Source: Limanda limanda (taxonomy: Eukaryota; Chordata; Actinopteri; Pleuronectiformes; Pleuronectidae). From it: a DNA stretch of 64,000 nucleotides. Below are positions 1 through 10,228 of the stretch, one piece after another. Position 1 is the first letter of the stretch; each line of letters opens with the position of its first letter. The stretch lies in contig NW_026870448.1 in the NCBI RefSeq assembly GCF_963576545.1, forward strand, positions 124,001 through 188,000. Direction: 5' to 3'. The notes beneath the pieces were generated by a model, which saw nothing but the letters and a program-made list of their open reading frames with translations, ran no database searches and had not been told where the DNA came from. The translations under genes were made by a program, and so were the position numbers.

Positions 1-129
1 TCATCCCTAACCCTAACCCTAACCCTTCCGAAAGTCGGAGAAGCTCAAGGATGGTACCGATCGATGCGCGCTACCCCATTTAGTGGGGGTAGAGCCTACT
101 TGCAAGTCTCTCCGACCTTCACAAAAAAA
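1..129 (+). repeat. Partial A monomer at left window edge
   Basis: This is the last 129 bp of an A monomer, beginning inside it at unit position 35, just before the telomere block (positions 5-25). The array therefore continues to the left of the window. The block, the hairpin element and the seven-A tail are all present. Confidence 0.95.
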
Positions 130-167
130 GTTATTCAAGAATATCTCTTTCTCCTATGTGCTTTCAT

Positions 168-188
168 CCCTAACCCTAACCCTAACCC
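168..188 (+). repeat. Example interstitial telomere block, (CCCTAA)3CCC
   Basis: Each A monomer carries one such 21 bp block at the same place. It has four C-tracts on the + strand, hence four GGG tracts on the - strand separated by TTA, the smallest arrangement able to fold into one intramolecular telomeric G-quadruplex. All blocks read CCCTAA on the + strand. About 264 of 275 keep four intact tracts. The exceptions seen are eight that lost one hexamer, one CCC-to-CGC change (1475), and two with a damaged last tract (about 45715 and 53420). Two others carry CCCTTA (45238 and 52943) but keep four tracts. None has gained a hexamer. TTAGGG-binding proteins of the Myb/SANT type are the known class of ligand for such DNA; binding here is inferred. 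Confidence 0.95.
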
Positions 189-336
189 TTCCGAAAGTCG
201 GACAAGCTCAAGGATGGTACCGATCGATGCGCGCTACTCCATTTAGTGGGGGTAGAGCCTACTTGCAAGTCTCTCCGACCTTCACAAAAAAAGTTATTCA
301 AGAATATCTCCTCAGATTTGGGGGAATTTCGTCGGT

Positions 337-355
337 CGACCTCTTCCGAAGGTCG
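337..355 (+). other. Example B-specific stem-loop
   Basis: CGACCT (337-342) and AGGTCG (350-355) flank the 7 nt CTTCCGA; the left arm overlaps the palindrome GGTCGACC (335-342). It is seen in most B units. Variants that touch it are GGTCAACC (near 6907 and 12352), GGTCGACTTC (near 44432 and 52136) and loop changes to TTTCGAAGG. A has no equivalent stem, since this segment is where A carries its telomere block and the AAG-looped inverted repeat. Confidence 0.5.
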
Positions 356-388
356 TACAAGCTCGGGGATGGTACCAATCGATCTGCA

Positions 389-404
389 GGACCCAAATTA
401 GTCC
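389..404 (+). other. Weak B hairpin aligned with the A hairpin
   Basis: GGAC (389-392) and GTCC (401-404) can pair around the 8 nt loop CCAAATTA. Aligned with A through the shared ACCC..ATTAGT-like core, this is the position of the CTACCCC/GGGGTAG hairpin, with the same loop length but different stem sequence. A four-pair stem is weak, so this may be coincidence. Confidence 0.35.
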
Positions 405-507
405 AGATGCAACCACTTTCCAAGTCTCTCCGACCTTCACAAAAAAAGTTATTCAAGAATATCTCTTTCTCCTATGTGCTTTCATCCCTAACCCTAACCC
501 TAACCCT

Positions 508-520
508 TCCGAAAGTCGGA
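508..520 (+). other. Short inverted repeat next to the telomere block in A
   Basis: TCCGA (508-512), spacer AAG, TCGGA (516-520) lies one base after the last telomeric C-tract, and so beside any G-quadruplex. It recurs in almost every A monomer; the CTTCCAAAAG variant found in some higher-order repeats breaks it. In B the corresponding sequence (TCCGAAGGTCG) no longer forms this repeat but takes part in a different stem. Confidence 0.55.
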
Positions 521-551
521 GAAGCTCAAGGATGGTACCGATCGATGCGCG

Positions 552-573
552 CTACCCCATTTAGTGGGGGTAG
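552..573 (+). other. Example hairpin element of A monomer (7 bp stem, 8 nt loop)
   Basis: CTACCCC (552-558) and GGGGTAG (567-573) are perfect inverted complements around the loop ATTTAGTG. The element occurs in every A monomer, with variants: GCAACCCC breaks one pair, CTACTCC and CCCAATTT weaken inner pairs, and GGGGTAAAG (right-hand family) loses the outermost pair. B monomers have a GGAC/GTCC stem with an 8 nt loop at the aligned position. Function unknown; it could be a cruciform or nucleosome-boundary element, or chance. Confidence 0.6.
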
Positions 574-1735
574 AGCCTACTTGCAAGTCTCTCCGACCTT
601 CACAAAAAAAGTTATTCAAGAATATCTCTTTCTCCTATGTGCTTTCATCCCTAACCCTAACCCTAACCCTTCCGAAAGTCGGAGAAGCTCAAGGATGGTA
701 CCGATCGATGCGCGCTACCCCATTTAGTGGGGGTAGAGCCTACTTGCAAGTCTCTCCGACCTTCACAAAAAAAGTTATTCAAGAATATCTCTTTCTCCTA
801 TGTGCTTTCATCCCTAACCCTAACCCTAACCCTTCCGAAAGTCGGAGAAGCTCAAGGATGGTACCGATCGATGCGCGCTACCCCATTTAGTGGGGGTAGA
901 GCCTACTTGCAAGTCTCTCCGACCTTCACAAAAAAAGTTATTCAAGAATATCTCTTTCTCCTATGTGCTTTCATCCCTAACCCTAACCCTAACCCTTCCA
1001 AAAGTCGGAGAAGCTCAAGGATGGTACCGATCGATGCGCGCTACCCCATTTAGTGGGGGTAGAGCCTACTTGCAAGTCTCTCCGACCTTCACAAAAAAAG
1101 TTATTCAAGAATATCTCCTCAGATTTGGGGGAATTTCGTCGGTCGACCTCTTCCGAAGGTCGTACAAGCTCGGGGATGGTACCAATCGATCCGCAGGACC
1201 CAAATTAGTCCAGATGCAACCACTTTCCAAGTCTCTCCGACCTTCACAAAAAAAGTTATTCAAGAATATCTCTTTCTCCTATGTGCTTTCATCCCTAACC
1301 CTAACCCTAACCCTTCCGAAAGTCGGAGAAGCTCAAGGATGGTACCGATCGATGCGCGCTACCCCATTTAGTGGGGGTAGAGCCTACTTGCAAGTCTCTC
1401 CGACCTTCACAAAAAAAGTTATTCAAGAATATCTCTTTCTCCTATGTGCTTTCATCCCTAACCCTAACCCTAACGCTTCCGAAAGTCGGAGAAGCTCAAG
1501 GATGGTACCGATCGATGCGCGCTACCCCATTTAGTGGGGGTAGAGCCTACTTGCAAGTCTCTCCGACCTTCACAAAAAAAGTTATTCAAGAATATCTCCT
1601 CAGATTTGGGGGAATTTCGTCGGTCGACCTCTTCCGAAGGTCGTACAAGCTCGGGGATGGTACCAATCGATCCGCAGGACCCAAATTAGTCCAGATGCAA
1701 CCACTTTCCAAGTCTCTCCGACCTTCACAAAAAAA

Positions 1736-2860
1736 GTTATTCAAGAATATCTCTTTCTCCTATGTGCTTTCATCCCTAACCCTAACCCTAACCCTTCCGA
1801 AAGTCGGAGAAGCTCAAGGATGGTACCGATCGATGCGCGCTACCCCATTTAGTGGGGGTAGAGCCTACTTGCAAGTCTCTCCGACCTTCACAAAAAAGTT
1901 ATTCAAGAATATCTCTTTCTCCTATGTGCTTTCATCCCTAACCCTAACCCTAACCCTTCCGAAAGTCGGAGAAGCTCAAGGATGGTACCGATCGATGCGC
2001 GCAACCCCATTTAGTGGGGGTAGAGCCTACTTGCAAGTCTCTCCGACCTTCAAAAAAAAAAGTTATTCAAGAATATCTCCTCAGATTTGGGGGAATTTCG
2101 TCGGTCGACCTCTTCCGAAGGTCGTACAAGCTCGGGGATGGTACCAATCGATCCGCAGGACCCAAATTAGTCCAGATGCAACCACTTTCCAAGTCTCTCC
2201 GACCTTCACAAAAAAAGTTATTCAAGAATATCTCTTTCTCCTATGTGCTTTCATCCCTAACCCTAACCCTAACCCTTCCGAAAGTCGGAGAAGCTCAAGG
2301 ATGGTACCGATCGATGCGCGCTACCCCATTTAGTGGGGGTAGAGCCTACTTGCAAGTCTCTCCGACCTTCACAAAAAAAGTTATTCAAGAATATCTCTTT
2401 CTCCTATGTGCTTTCATCCCTAACCCTAACCCTAACCCTTCCGAAAGTCGGAGAAGCTCAAGGATGGTACCGATCGATGCGCGCAACCACATTTAGTGGG
2501 GGTAGAGCCTACTTGCAAGTCTCTCCGACCTTCACAAAAAAAGTTATTCAAGAATATCTCCTCAGATTTGGGGGAATTTCGTCGGTCGACCTCTTCCGAA
2601 GGTCGTACAAGCTCGGGGATGGTACCAATCGATCCGCAGGACCCAAATTAGTCCAGATGCAACCACTTTCCAAGTCTCTCCGACCTTCACAAAAAAAGTT
2701 ATTCAAGAATATCTCTTTCTCCTATGTGCTTTCATCCCTAACCCTAACCCTAACCCTTCCGAAAGTCGGAGAAGCTCAAGGATGGTACCGATCGATGCGC
2801 GCTACCCCATTTAGGGGGGGTAGAGCCTACATGCAAGTCTCTCCGACCTTCACAAAAAAA
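1736..2860 (+). repeat. Seven-monomer core 1, subtype alpha
   Basis: Core order: 162 bp A (tail of six A), 164 bp A (CTTC followed by ten A), B, A, A with CAACCACATTT, B, A with seven G in the hairpin. This 1,125 bp arrangement is seen ten times, all left of 38.5 kb. Alpha marks here are AAGGATGG, CCGCAGG and ACATGCAAG. Confidence 0.9.
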
Positions 2861-3658
2861 GTTATTCAAGAATATCTCTTTCTCCTATGTGCTTTCATCC
2901 CTAACCCTAACCCTAACCCTTCCGAAAGTCGGAAAAGCTCAAGGATGGTACCGATCGATGCGCGCTACCCCATTTAGTGGGGGTAGAGCCTACTTGCAAG
3001 TCTGTCCGACCTTCACAAAAAAAGTTATTCAAGAATATCTCCTCAGATTTGGGGGAATTTCGTCGGTCGACCTCTTCCGAAGGTCGTACAAGCTCGGGGA
3101 TGGTACCAATCGATCCGCAGGACCCAAATTAGTCCAGATGCAACCACTTCCCAAGTCTCTCCGACCTTCACAAAAAAAGTTATTCAAGAATATCTCTTTC
3201 TCCTATGTGCTTTCATCCCTAACCCTAACCCTAACCCTTCCGAAAGTCGGAGAAGCTCAAGGATGGTACCGATCGATGCGCGCTACCCCATTTAGTGGGG
3301 GTAGAGCCTACTTGCAAGTCTCTCCGACCTTCACAAAAAAGTTATTCAAGAATATCTCTTTCTCCTATGTGCTTTCATCCCTAACCCTAACCCTAACCCT
3401 TCCGAAAGTCGGAGAAGCTCAAGGATGGTACCGATCGATGCGCGCAACCCCATTTAGTGGGGGTAGAGCCTACTTGCAAGTCTCTCCGACCTTCACAAAA
3501 AAAGTTATTCAAGAATATCTCCTCAGATTTGGGGGAATTTCGTCGGTCGACCTCTTCCGAAGGTCGTACAAGCTCGGGGATGGTACCAATCGATCCGCAG
3601 GACCCAAATTAGTCCAGATGCAACCACTTTCCAAGTCTCTCCGACCTTCACAAAAAAA

Positions 3659-4783
3659 GTTATTCAAGAATATCTCTTTCTCCTATGTGCTTTCATCCCT
3701 AACCCTAACCCTAACCCTTCCGAAAGTCGGAGAAGCTCAAGGATGGTACCGATCGATGCGCGCTACCCCATTTAGTGGGGGTAGAGCCTACTTGCAAGTC
3801 TCTCCGACCTTCACAAAAAAGTTATTCAAGAATATCTCTTTCTCCTATGTGCTTTCATCCCTAACCCTAACCCTAACCCTTCCGAAAGTCGGAGAAGCTC
3901 AAGGATGGTACCGATCGATGCGCGCAACCCCATTTAGTGGGGGTAGAGCCTACTTGCAAGTCTCTCCGACCTTCAAAAAAAAAAGTTATTCAAGAATATC
4001 TCCTCAGATTTGGGGGAATTTCGTCGGTCGACCTCTTCCGAAGGTCGTACAAGCTCGGGGATGGTACCAATCGATCCGCAGGACCCAAATTAGTCCAGAT
4101 GCAACCACTTTCCAAGTCTCTCCGACCTTCACAAAAAAAGTTATTCAAGAATATCTCTTTCTCCTATGTGCTTTCATCCCTAACCCTAACCCTAACCCTT
4201 CCGAAAGTCGGAGAAGCTCAAAGATGGTACCGATCGATGCGCGCTACCCCATTTAGTGGGGGTAGAGCCTACTTGCAAGTCTCTCCGACCTTCACAAAAA
4301 AAGTTATTCAAGAATATCTCTTTCTCCTATGTGCTTTCATCCCTAACCCTAACCCTAACCCTTCCGAAAGTCGGAGAAGCTCAAGGATGGTACCGATCGA
4401 TGCGCGCAACCACATTTAGTGGGGGTAGAGCCTACTTGCAAGTCTCTCCGACCTTCACAAAAAAAGTTATTCAAGAATATCTCCTCAGATTTGGGGGAAT
4501 TTCGTCGGTCGACCTCTTCCGAAGGTCGTACAAGCTCGGGGATGGTACCAATCGATCTGCAGGACCCAAATTAGTCCAGATGCAACCACTTTCCAAGTCT
4601 CTCCGACCTTCACAAAAAAAGTTATTCAAGAATATCTCTTTCTCCTATGTGCTTTCATCCCTAACCCTAACCCTAACCCTTCCGAAAGTCGGAGAAGCTC
4701 AAGGATGGTACCGATCGATGCGCGCTACCCCATTTAGGGGGGGTAGAGCCTACTTGCAAGTCTCTCCGACCTTCACAAAAAAA
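3659..4783 (+). repeat. Seven-monomer core 2, subtype beta
   Basis: Same order as core 1, with the linked beta marks AAAGATGG (about 4221), CTGCAGG (about 4558) and ACTTGCAAG (about 4752). Confidence 0.9.
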
Positions 4784-4811
4784 GTTATTCAAGAATATCT
4801 CTTTCTCCTAT

Positions 4812-6653
4812 GTGCTTTCATCCCTAACCCTAACCCTAACCCTTCCGAAAGTCGGAGAAGCTCAAGGATGGTACCGATCGATGCGCGCTACCCCATTTAG
4901 TGGGGGTAGAGCCTATTTGCAAGTCTGTCCGACCTTCACAAAAAAAGTTATTCAAGAATATCTCCTCAGATTTGGGGGAATTTCGTCGGTCGACCTCTTC
5001 CAAAGGTCGTACAAGCTCGGGGATGGTACCAATCGATCCGCAGGACCCAAATTAGTCCAGATGCAACCACTTTCCAAGTCTCTCCGACCTTCACAAAAAA
5101 AGTTATTCAAGAATATCTCTTTCTCCTATGTGCTTTCATCCCTAACCCTAACCCTAACCCTTCCGAAAGTCGGAGAAGCTCAAGGATGGTACCGATCGAT
5201 GCGCGCAACCCCATTTAGTGGGGGTAGAGCCTACTTGCAAGTCTCTCCGACCTTCACAAAAAAAGTTATTCAAGAATATCTCCTCAGATTTGGGGGAATT
5301 TCGTCGGTCGACCTCTTCCGAAGGTTGTACAAGCTCGGGGATGGTACCAATCGATCCGCAGGACCCAAATTAGTCCAGATGCAACCACTTTCCAAGTCTC
5401 TCCGACCTTCACAAAAAAAGTTATTCAAGAATATCTCTTTCTCCTATGTGCTTTCATCCCTAACCCTAACCCTAACCCTTCCGAAAGTCGGAGAAGCTCA
5501 AGGATGGTACCGATCGATGCGCGCAACCCCATTTAGTGGGGGTAGAGCCTACTTGCAAGTCTCTCCGACCTTCACAAAAAAAGTTATTCAAGAATATCTC
5601 CTCAGATTTGGGGGAATTTCGTCGGTCGACCTCTTCCGAAGGTCGTACAAGCTCGGGGATGGTACCAATCGATCTGCAGGACCCAAATTAGTCCAGATGC
5701 AACCACTTTCCAAGTCTCTCCGACCTTCACAAAAAAAGTTATTCAAGAATATCTCTTTCTCCTATGTGCTTTCATCCCTAACCCTAACCCTAACCCTTCC
5801 GAAAGTCGGAGAAGCTCAAGGATGGTACCGATCGATGCGCGCTACCCCATTTAGGGGGGGTAGAGCCTACTTGCAAGTCTCTCCGACCTTCACAAAAAAA
5901 GTTATTCAAGAATATCTCCTCAGATTTGGGGGAATTTCGTCGGTCGACCTCTTCCGAAGGTCGTACAAGCTCGGGGATGGTACCAATCGATCCGCAGGAC
6001 CCAAATTAGTCCAGATGCAACCACTTTCCAAGTCTCTCCGACCTTCACAAAAAAAGTTATTCAAGAATATCTCTTTCTCCTATGTGCTTTCATCCCTAAC
6101 CCTAACCCTAACCCTTCCGAAAGTCGGAGAAGCTCAAGGATGGTACCGATCGATGCGCGCTACCCCATTTAGTGGGGGTAGAGCCTACTTGCAAGTCTCT
6201 CCGACCTTCACAAAAAAGTTATTCAAGAATATCTCTTTCTCCTATGTGCTTTCATCCCTAACCCTAACCCTAACCCTTCCGAAAGTCGGAGAAGCTCAAG
6301 GATGGTACCGATCGATGCGCGCAACCCCATTTAGTGGGGGTAGAGCCTACTTGCAAGTCTCTCCGACCTTCAAAAAAAAAAGTTATTCAAGAATATCTCC
6401 TCAGATTTGGGGGAATTTCGTCGGTCGACCTCTTCCGAAGGTCGTACAAGCTCGGGGATGGTACCAATCGATCCGCAGGACCCAAATTAGTCCAGATGCA
6501 ACCACTTTCCAAGTCTCTCCGACCTTCACAAAAAAAGTTATTCAAGAATATCTCTTTCTCCTATGTGCTTTCATCCCTAACCCTAACCCTAACCCTTCCG
6601 AAAGTCGGAGAAGCTCAAAGATGGTACCGATCGATGCGCGCTACCCCATTTAG
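4812..6653 (+). other. Longest open frame (613 codons): spurious, not annotated as a gene
   Basis: This frame is open because A+B is 318 bp, a multiple of three, and A and B alternate here. It simply spells the repeat (LTLTL from the telomere block, RRSYKLGDGTNRS from B). It ends where two A monomers follow each other and the frame reaches the TAG in ATTTAGTGG. The same 613-codon frame recurs at 10257-12098. There is no domain, no signal peptide, and the translated repeats do not resemble any protein family I recognise. Confidence 0.85.
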
Positions 6654-7180
6654 TGGGGGTAGAGCCTACTTGCAAGTCTCTCCGACCTTCACAAAAAAAG
6701 TTATTCAAGAATATCTCTTTCTCCTATGTGCTTTCATCCCTAACCCTAACCCTAACCCTTCCGAAAGTCGGAGAAGCTCAAGGATGGTACCGATCGATGC
6801 GCGCAACCACATTTAGTGGGGGTAGAGCCTACTTGCAAGTCTCTCCGACCTTCACAAAAAAAGTTATTCAAGAATATCTCCTCAGATTTGGGGGAATTTC
6901 GTCGGTCAACCTCTTCCGAAGGTCGTACAAGCTCGGGGATGGTACCAATCGATCTGCAGGACCCAAATTAGTCCAGATGCAACCACTTTCCAAGTCTCTC
7001 CGACCTTCACAAAAAAAGTTATTCAAGAATATCTCTTTCTCCTATGTGCTTTCATCCCTAACCCTAACCCTAACCCTTCCGAAAGTCGGAGAAGCTCAAG
7101 GATGGTACCGATCGATGCGCGCTACCCCATTTAGGGGGGGTAGAGCCTACTTGCAAGTCTCTCCGACCTTCACAAAAAAA
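6056..7180 (+). repeat. Seven-monomer core 3, subtype beta
   Basis: Beta marks present, plus GGTCAACC near 6907. It abuts core 4 directly, with no monomer between. Confidence 0.9.
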
Positions 7181-8305
7181 GTTATTCAAGAATATCTCTT
7201 TCTCCTATGTGCTTTCATCCCTAACCCTAACCCTAACCCTTCCGAAAGTCGGAGAAGCTCAAGGATGGTACCGATCGATGCGCGCTACCCCATTTAGTGG
7301 GGGTAGAGCCTACTTGCAAGTCTCTCCGACCTTCACAAAAAAGTTATTCAAGAATATCTCTTTCTCCTATGTGCTTTCATCCCTAACCCTAACCCTAACC
7401 CTTCCGAAAGTCGGAGAAGCTCAAGGATGGTACCGATCGATGCGCGCAACCCCATTTAGTGGGGGTAGAGCCTACTTGCAAGTCTCTCCGACCTTCAAAA
7501 AAAAAAGTTATTCAAGAATATCTCCTCAGATTTGGGGGAATTTCGTCGGTCGACCTCTTCCGAAGGTCGTACAAGCTCGGGGATGGTACCAATCGATCCG
7601 CAGGACCCAAATTAGTCCAGATGCAACCACTTTCCAAGTCTCTCCGACCTTCACAAAAAAAGTTATTCAAGAATATCTCTTTCTCCTATGTGCTTTCATC
7701 CCTAACCCTAACCCTAACCCTTCCGAAAGTCGGAGAAGCTCAAGGATGGTACCGATCGATGCGCGCTACCCCATTTAGTGGGGGTAGAGCCTACTTGCAA
7801 GTCTCTCCGACCTTCACAAAAAAAGTTATTCAAGAATATCTCTTTCTCCTATGTGCTTTCATCCCTAACCCTAACCCTAACCCTTCCGAAAGTCGGAGAA
7901 GCTCAAGGATGGTACCGATCGATGCGCGCAACCACATTTAGTGGGGGTAGAGCCTACTTGCAAGTCTCTCCGACCTTCACAAAAAAAGTTATTCAAGAAT
8001 ATCTCCTCAGATTTGGGGGAATTTCGTCGGTCGACCTCTTCCGAAGGTCGTACAAGCTCGGGGATGGTACCAATCGATCCGCAGGACCCAAATTAGTCCA
8101 GATGCAACCACTTTCCAAGTCTCTCCGACCTTCACAAAAAAAGTTATTCAAGAATATCTCTTTCTCCTATGTGCTTTCATCCCTAACCCTAACCCTAACC
8201 CTTCCGAAAGTCGGAGAAGCTCAAGGATGGTACCGATCGATGCGCGCTACCCCATTTAGGGGGGGTAGAGCCTACATGCAAGTCTCTCCGACCTTCACAA
8301 AAAAA
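7181..8305 (+). repeat. Seven-monomer core 4, subtype alpha
   Basis: Alpha marks present; the duplicate of core 1 at +5,445. It follows core 3 directly, at the junction of the two block I copies. Confidence 0.9.
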
Positions 8306-9103
8306 GTTATTCAAGAATATCTCTTTCTCCTATGTGCTTTCATCCCTAACCCTAACCCTAACCCTTCCGAAAGTCGGAAAAGCTCAAGGATGGTACCGAT
8401 CGATGCGCGCTACCCCATTTAGTGGGGGTAGAGCCTACTTGCAAGTCTGTCCGACCTTCACAAAAAAAGTTATTCAAGAATATCTCCTCAGATTTGGGGG
8501 AATTTCGTCGGTCGACCTCTTCCGAAGGTCGTACAAGCTCGGGGATGGTACCAATCGATCCGCAGGACCCAAATTAGTCCAGATGCAACCACTTCCCAAG
8601 TCTCTCCGACCTTCACAAAAAAAGTTATTCAAGAATATCTCTTTCTCCTATGTGCTTTCATCCCTAACCCTAACCCTAACCCTTCCGAAAGTCGGAGAAG
8701 CTCAAGGATGGTACCGATCGATGCGCGCTACCCCATTTAGTGGGGGTAGAGCCTACTTGCAAGTCTCTCCGACCTTCACAAAAAAGTTATTCAAGAATAT
8801 CTCTTTCTCCTATGTGCTTTCATCCCTAACCCTAACCCTAACCCTTCCGAAAGTCGGAGAAGCTCAAGGATGGTACCGATCGATGCGCGCAACCCCATTT
8901 AGTGGGGGTAGAGCCTACTTGCAAGTCTCTCCGACCTTCACAAAAAAAGTTATTCAAGAATATCTCCTCAGATTTGGGGGAATTTCGTCGGTCGACCTCT
9001 TCCGAAGGTCGTACAAGCTCGGGGATGGTACCAATCGATCCGCAGGACCCAAATTAGTCCAGATGCAACCACTTTCCAAGTCTCTCCGACCTTCACAAAA
9101 AAA

Positions 9104-10228
9104 GTTATTCAAGAATATCTCTTTCTCCTATGTGCTTTCATCCCTAACCCTAACCCTAACCCTTCCGAAAGTCGGAGAAGCTCAAGGATGGTACCGATCG
9201 ATGCGCGCTACCCCATTTAGTGGGGGTAGAGCCTACTTGCAAGTCTCTCCGACCTTCACAAAAAAGTTATTCAAGAATATCTCTTTCTCCTATGTGCTTT
9301 CATCCCTAACCCTAACCCTAACCCTTCCGAAAGTCGGAGAAGCTCAAGGATGGTACCGATCGATGCGCGCAACCCCATTTAGTGGGGGTAGAGCCTACTT
9401 GCAAGTCTCTCCGACCTTCAAAAAAAAAAGTTATTCAAGAATATCTCCTCAGATTTGGGGGAATTTCGTCGGTCGACCTCTTCCGAAGGTCGTACAAGCT
9501 CGGGGATGGTACCAATCGATCCGCAGGACCCAAATTAGTCCAGATGCAACCACTTTCCAAGTCTCTCCGACCTTCACAAAAAAAGTTATTCAAGAATATC
9601 TCTTTCTCCTATGTGCTTTCATCCCTAACCCTAACCCTAACCCTTCCGAAAGTCGGAGAAGCTCAAAGATGGTACCGATCGATGCGCGCTACCCCATTTA
9701 GTGGGGGTAGAGCCTACTTGCAAGTCTCTCCGACCTTCACAAAAAAAGTTATTCAAGAATATCTCTTTCTCCTATGTGCTTTCATCCCTAACCCTAACCC
9801 TAACCCTTCCGAAAGTCGGAGAAGCTCAAGGATGGTACCGATCGATGCGCGCAACCACATTTAGTGGGGGTAGAGCCTACTTGCAAGTCTCTCCGACCTT
9901 CACAAAAAAAGTTATTCAAGAATATCTCCTCAGATTTGGGGGAATTTCGTCGGTCGACCTCTTCCGAAGGTCGTACAAGCTCGGGGATGGTACCAATCGA
10001 TCTGCAGGACCCAAATTAGTCCAGATGCAACCACTTTCCAAGTCTCTCCGACCTTCACAAAAAAAGTTATTCAAGAATATCTCTTTCTCCTATGTGCTTT
10101 CATCCCTAACCCTAACCCTAACCCTTCCGAAAGTCGGAGAAGCTCAAGGATGGTACCGATCGATGCGCGCTACCCCATTTAGGGGGGGTAGAGCCTACTT
10201 GCAAGTCTCTCCGACCTTCACAAAAAAA
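9104..10228 (+). repeat. Seven-monomer core 5, subtype beta
   Basis: Duplicate of core 2 at +5,445 with all three beta marks. Confidence 0.9.

Larger units (their letters stand above)
293..447 (+). repeat. Reference B monomer (155 bp)
   Basis: A typical B unit. It shares the first 18 bp and last 27 bp with A and has the same GGTACC-containing middle, but in place of the pyrimidine and telomere block it carries a G-rich stretch (CAGATTTGGGGGAATTTCG) followed by GGTCGACC. It contains a stem-loop CGACCT/AGGTCG and a weaker GGAC/GTCC stem. Composition is about 48% GC with 8-9 CpG, close to expectation. A C/T variant after ATCGAT decides whether a CTGCAG site is present; this copy has the T form. 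B occurs 124 times and is never next to another B. Confidence 0.96.
448..610 (+). repeat. Reference A monomer (163 bp)
   Basis: A typical A unit, counted from GTTATTCAAG to the run of seven A. In order it holds: an 18 bp segment shared with B (unit 1-18); a pyrimidine-rich stretch; the telomere block at unit 39-59; a short inverted repeat TCCGA-AAG-TCGGA at unit 61-73; a GGTACC site followed by overlapping palindromes CGATCG and ATCGAT and a GCGC-rich patch; a hairpin CTACCCC/GGGGTAG at unit 105-126; and a 27 bp tail shared exactly with B. Composition by hand is 47% GC with 7 CpG, against 8.7 expected. Against B, a central 41 bp (from CTTCCGAA to ATCGAT) differs at 6 positions, while unit 19-58 and the hairpin region are much more different. 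Confidence 0.96.
1..1735 (+). repeat. Lead-in block of A-rich monomers
   Basis: Contains a run of four A monomers (units starting 448-937) and three B units. One A carries GGACAAG and CTACTCC (near 201 and 238), a variant pair also found near 14612, 15412, 19579, 20387, 25522, 26330 and 35461. One telomere block has CCC changed to CGC at 1475, seen nowhere else. No gene. Confidence 0.9.
1736..7180 (+). repeat. Higher-order block I, copy 1 (5,445 bp)
   Basis: Monomer order, variant sites and even poly-A length changes are reproduced 5,445 bp further on in copy 2. It contains three seven-monomer cores (at 1736, 3659 and 6056) and a run of A and B in strict alternation (about 4784-6055). A G-to-A change near 5002 (TTCCAAAGGTCG) is one of the few differences from copy 2. 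Confidence 0.93.

Noticed and set aside
1..30. True terminal telomere at the left edge
   Set aside because: The window opens on CCCTAA repeats, but these are simply the 21 bp block of a partial A monomer, of the same length as all the others.
168..188. Template region of a telomerase RNA
   Set aside because: A telomerase RNA is normally a single gene with about one and a half repeats in the template and a large specific fold. Here the block is in hundreds of identical units with no such fold visible.
319..345. CENP-B-box-like sequence in B (TTTCGTCGG)
   Set aside because: The start resembles the box (TTCG followed by GG), but the required A and CGGG in the second half are missing, and nothing in A matches.
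83..727. Hundreds of overlapping + strand open frames (60-613 codons) with GTG or ATG starts
   Set aside because: They are readings of the satellite itself in shifting frames. Starts and stops recur at the same monomer positions (GTG of the hairpin, TAG of ATTTAGTGG), they overlap one another heavily, and the products are low-complexity repeats with no recognisable domain.
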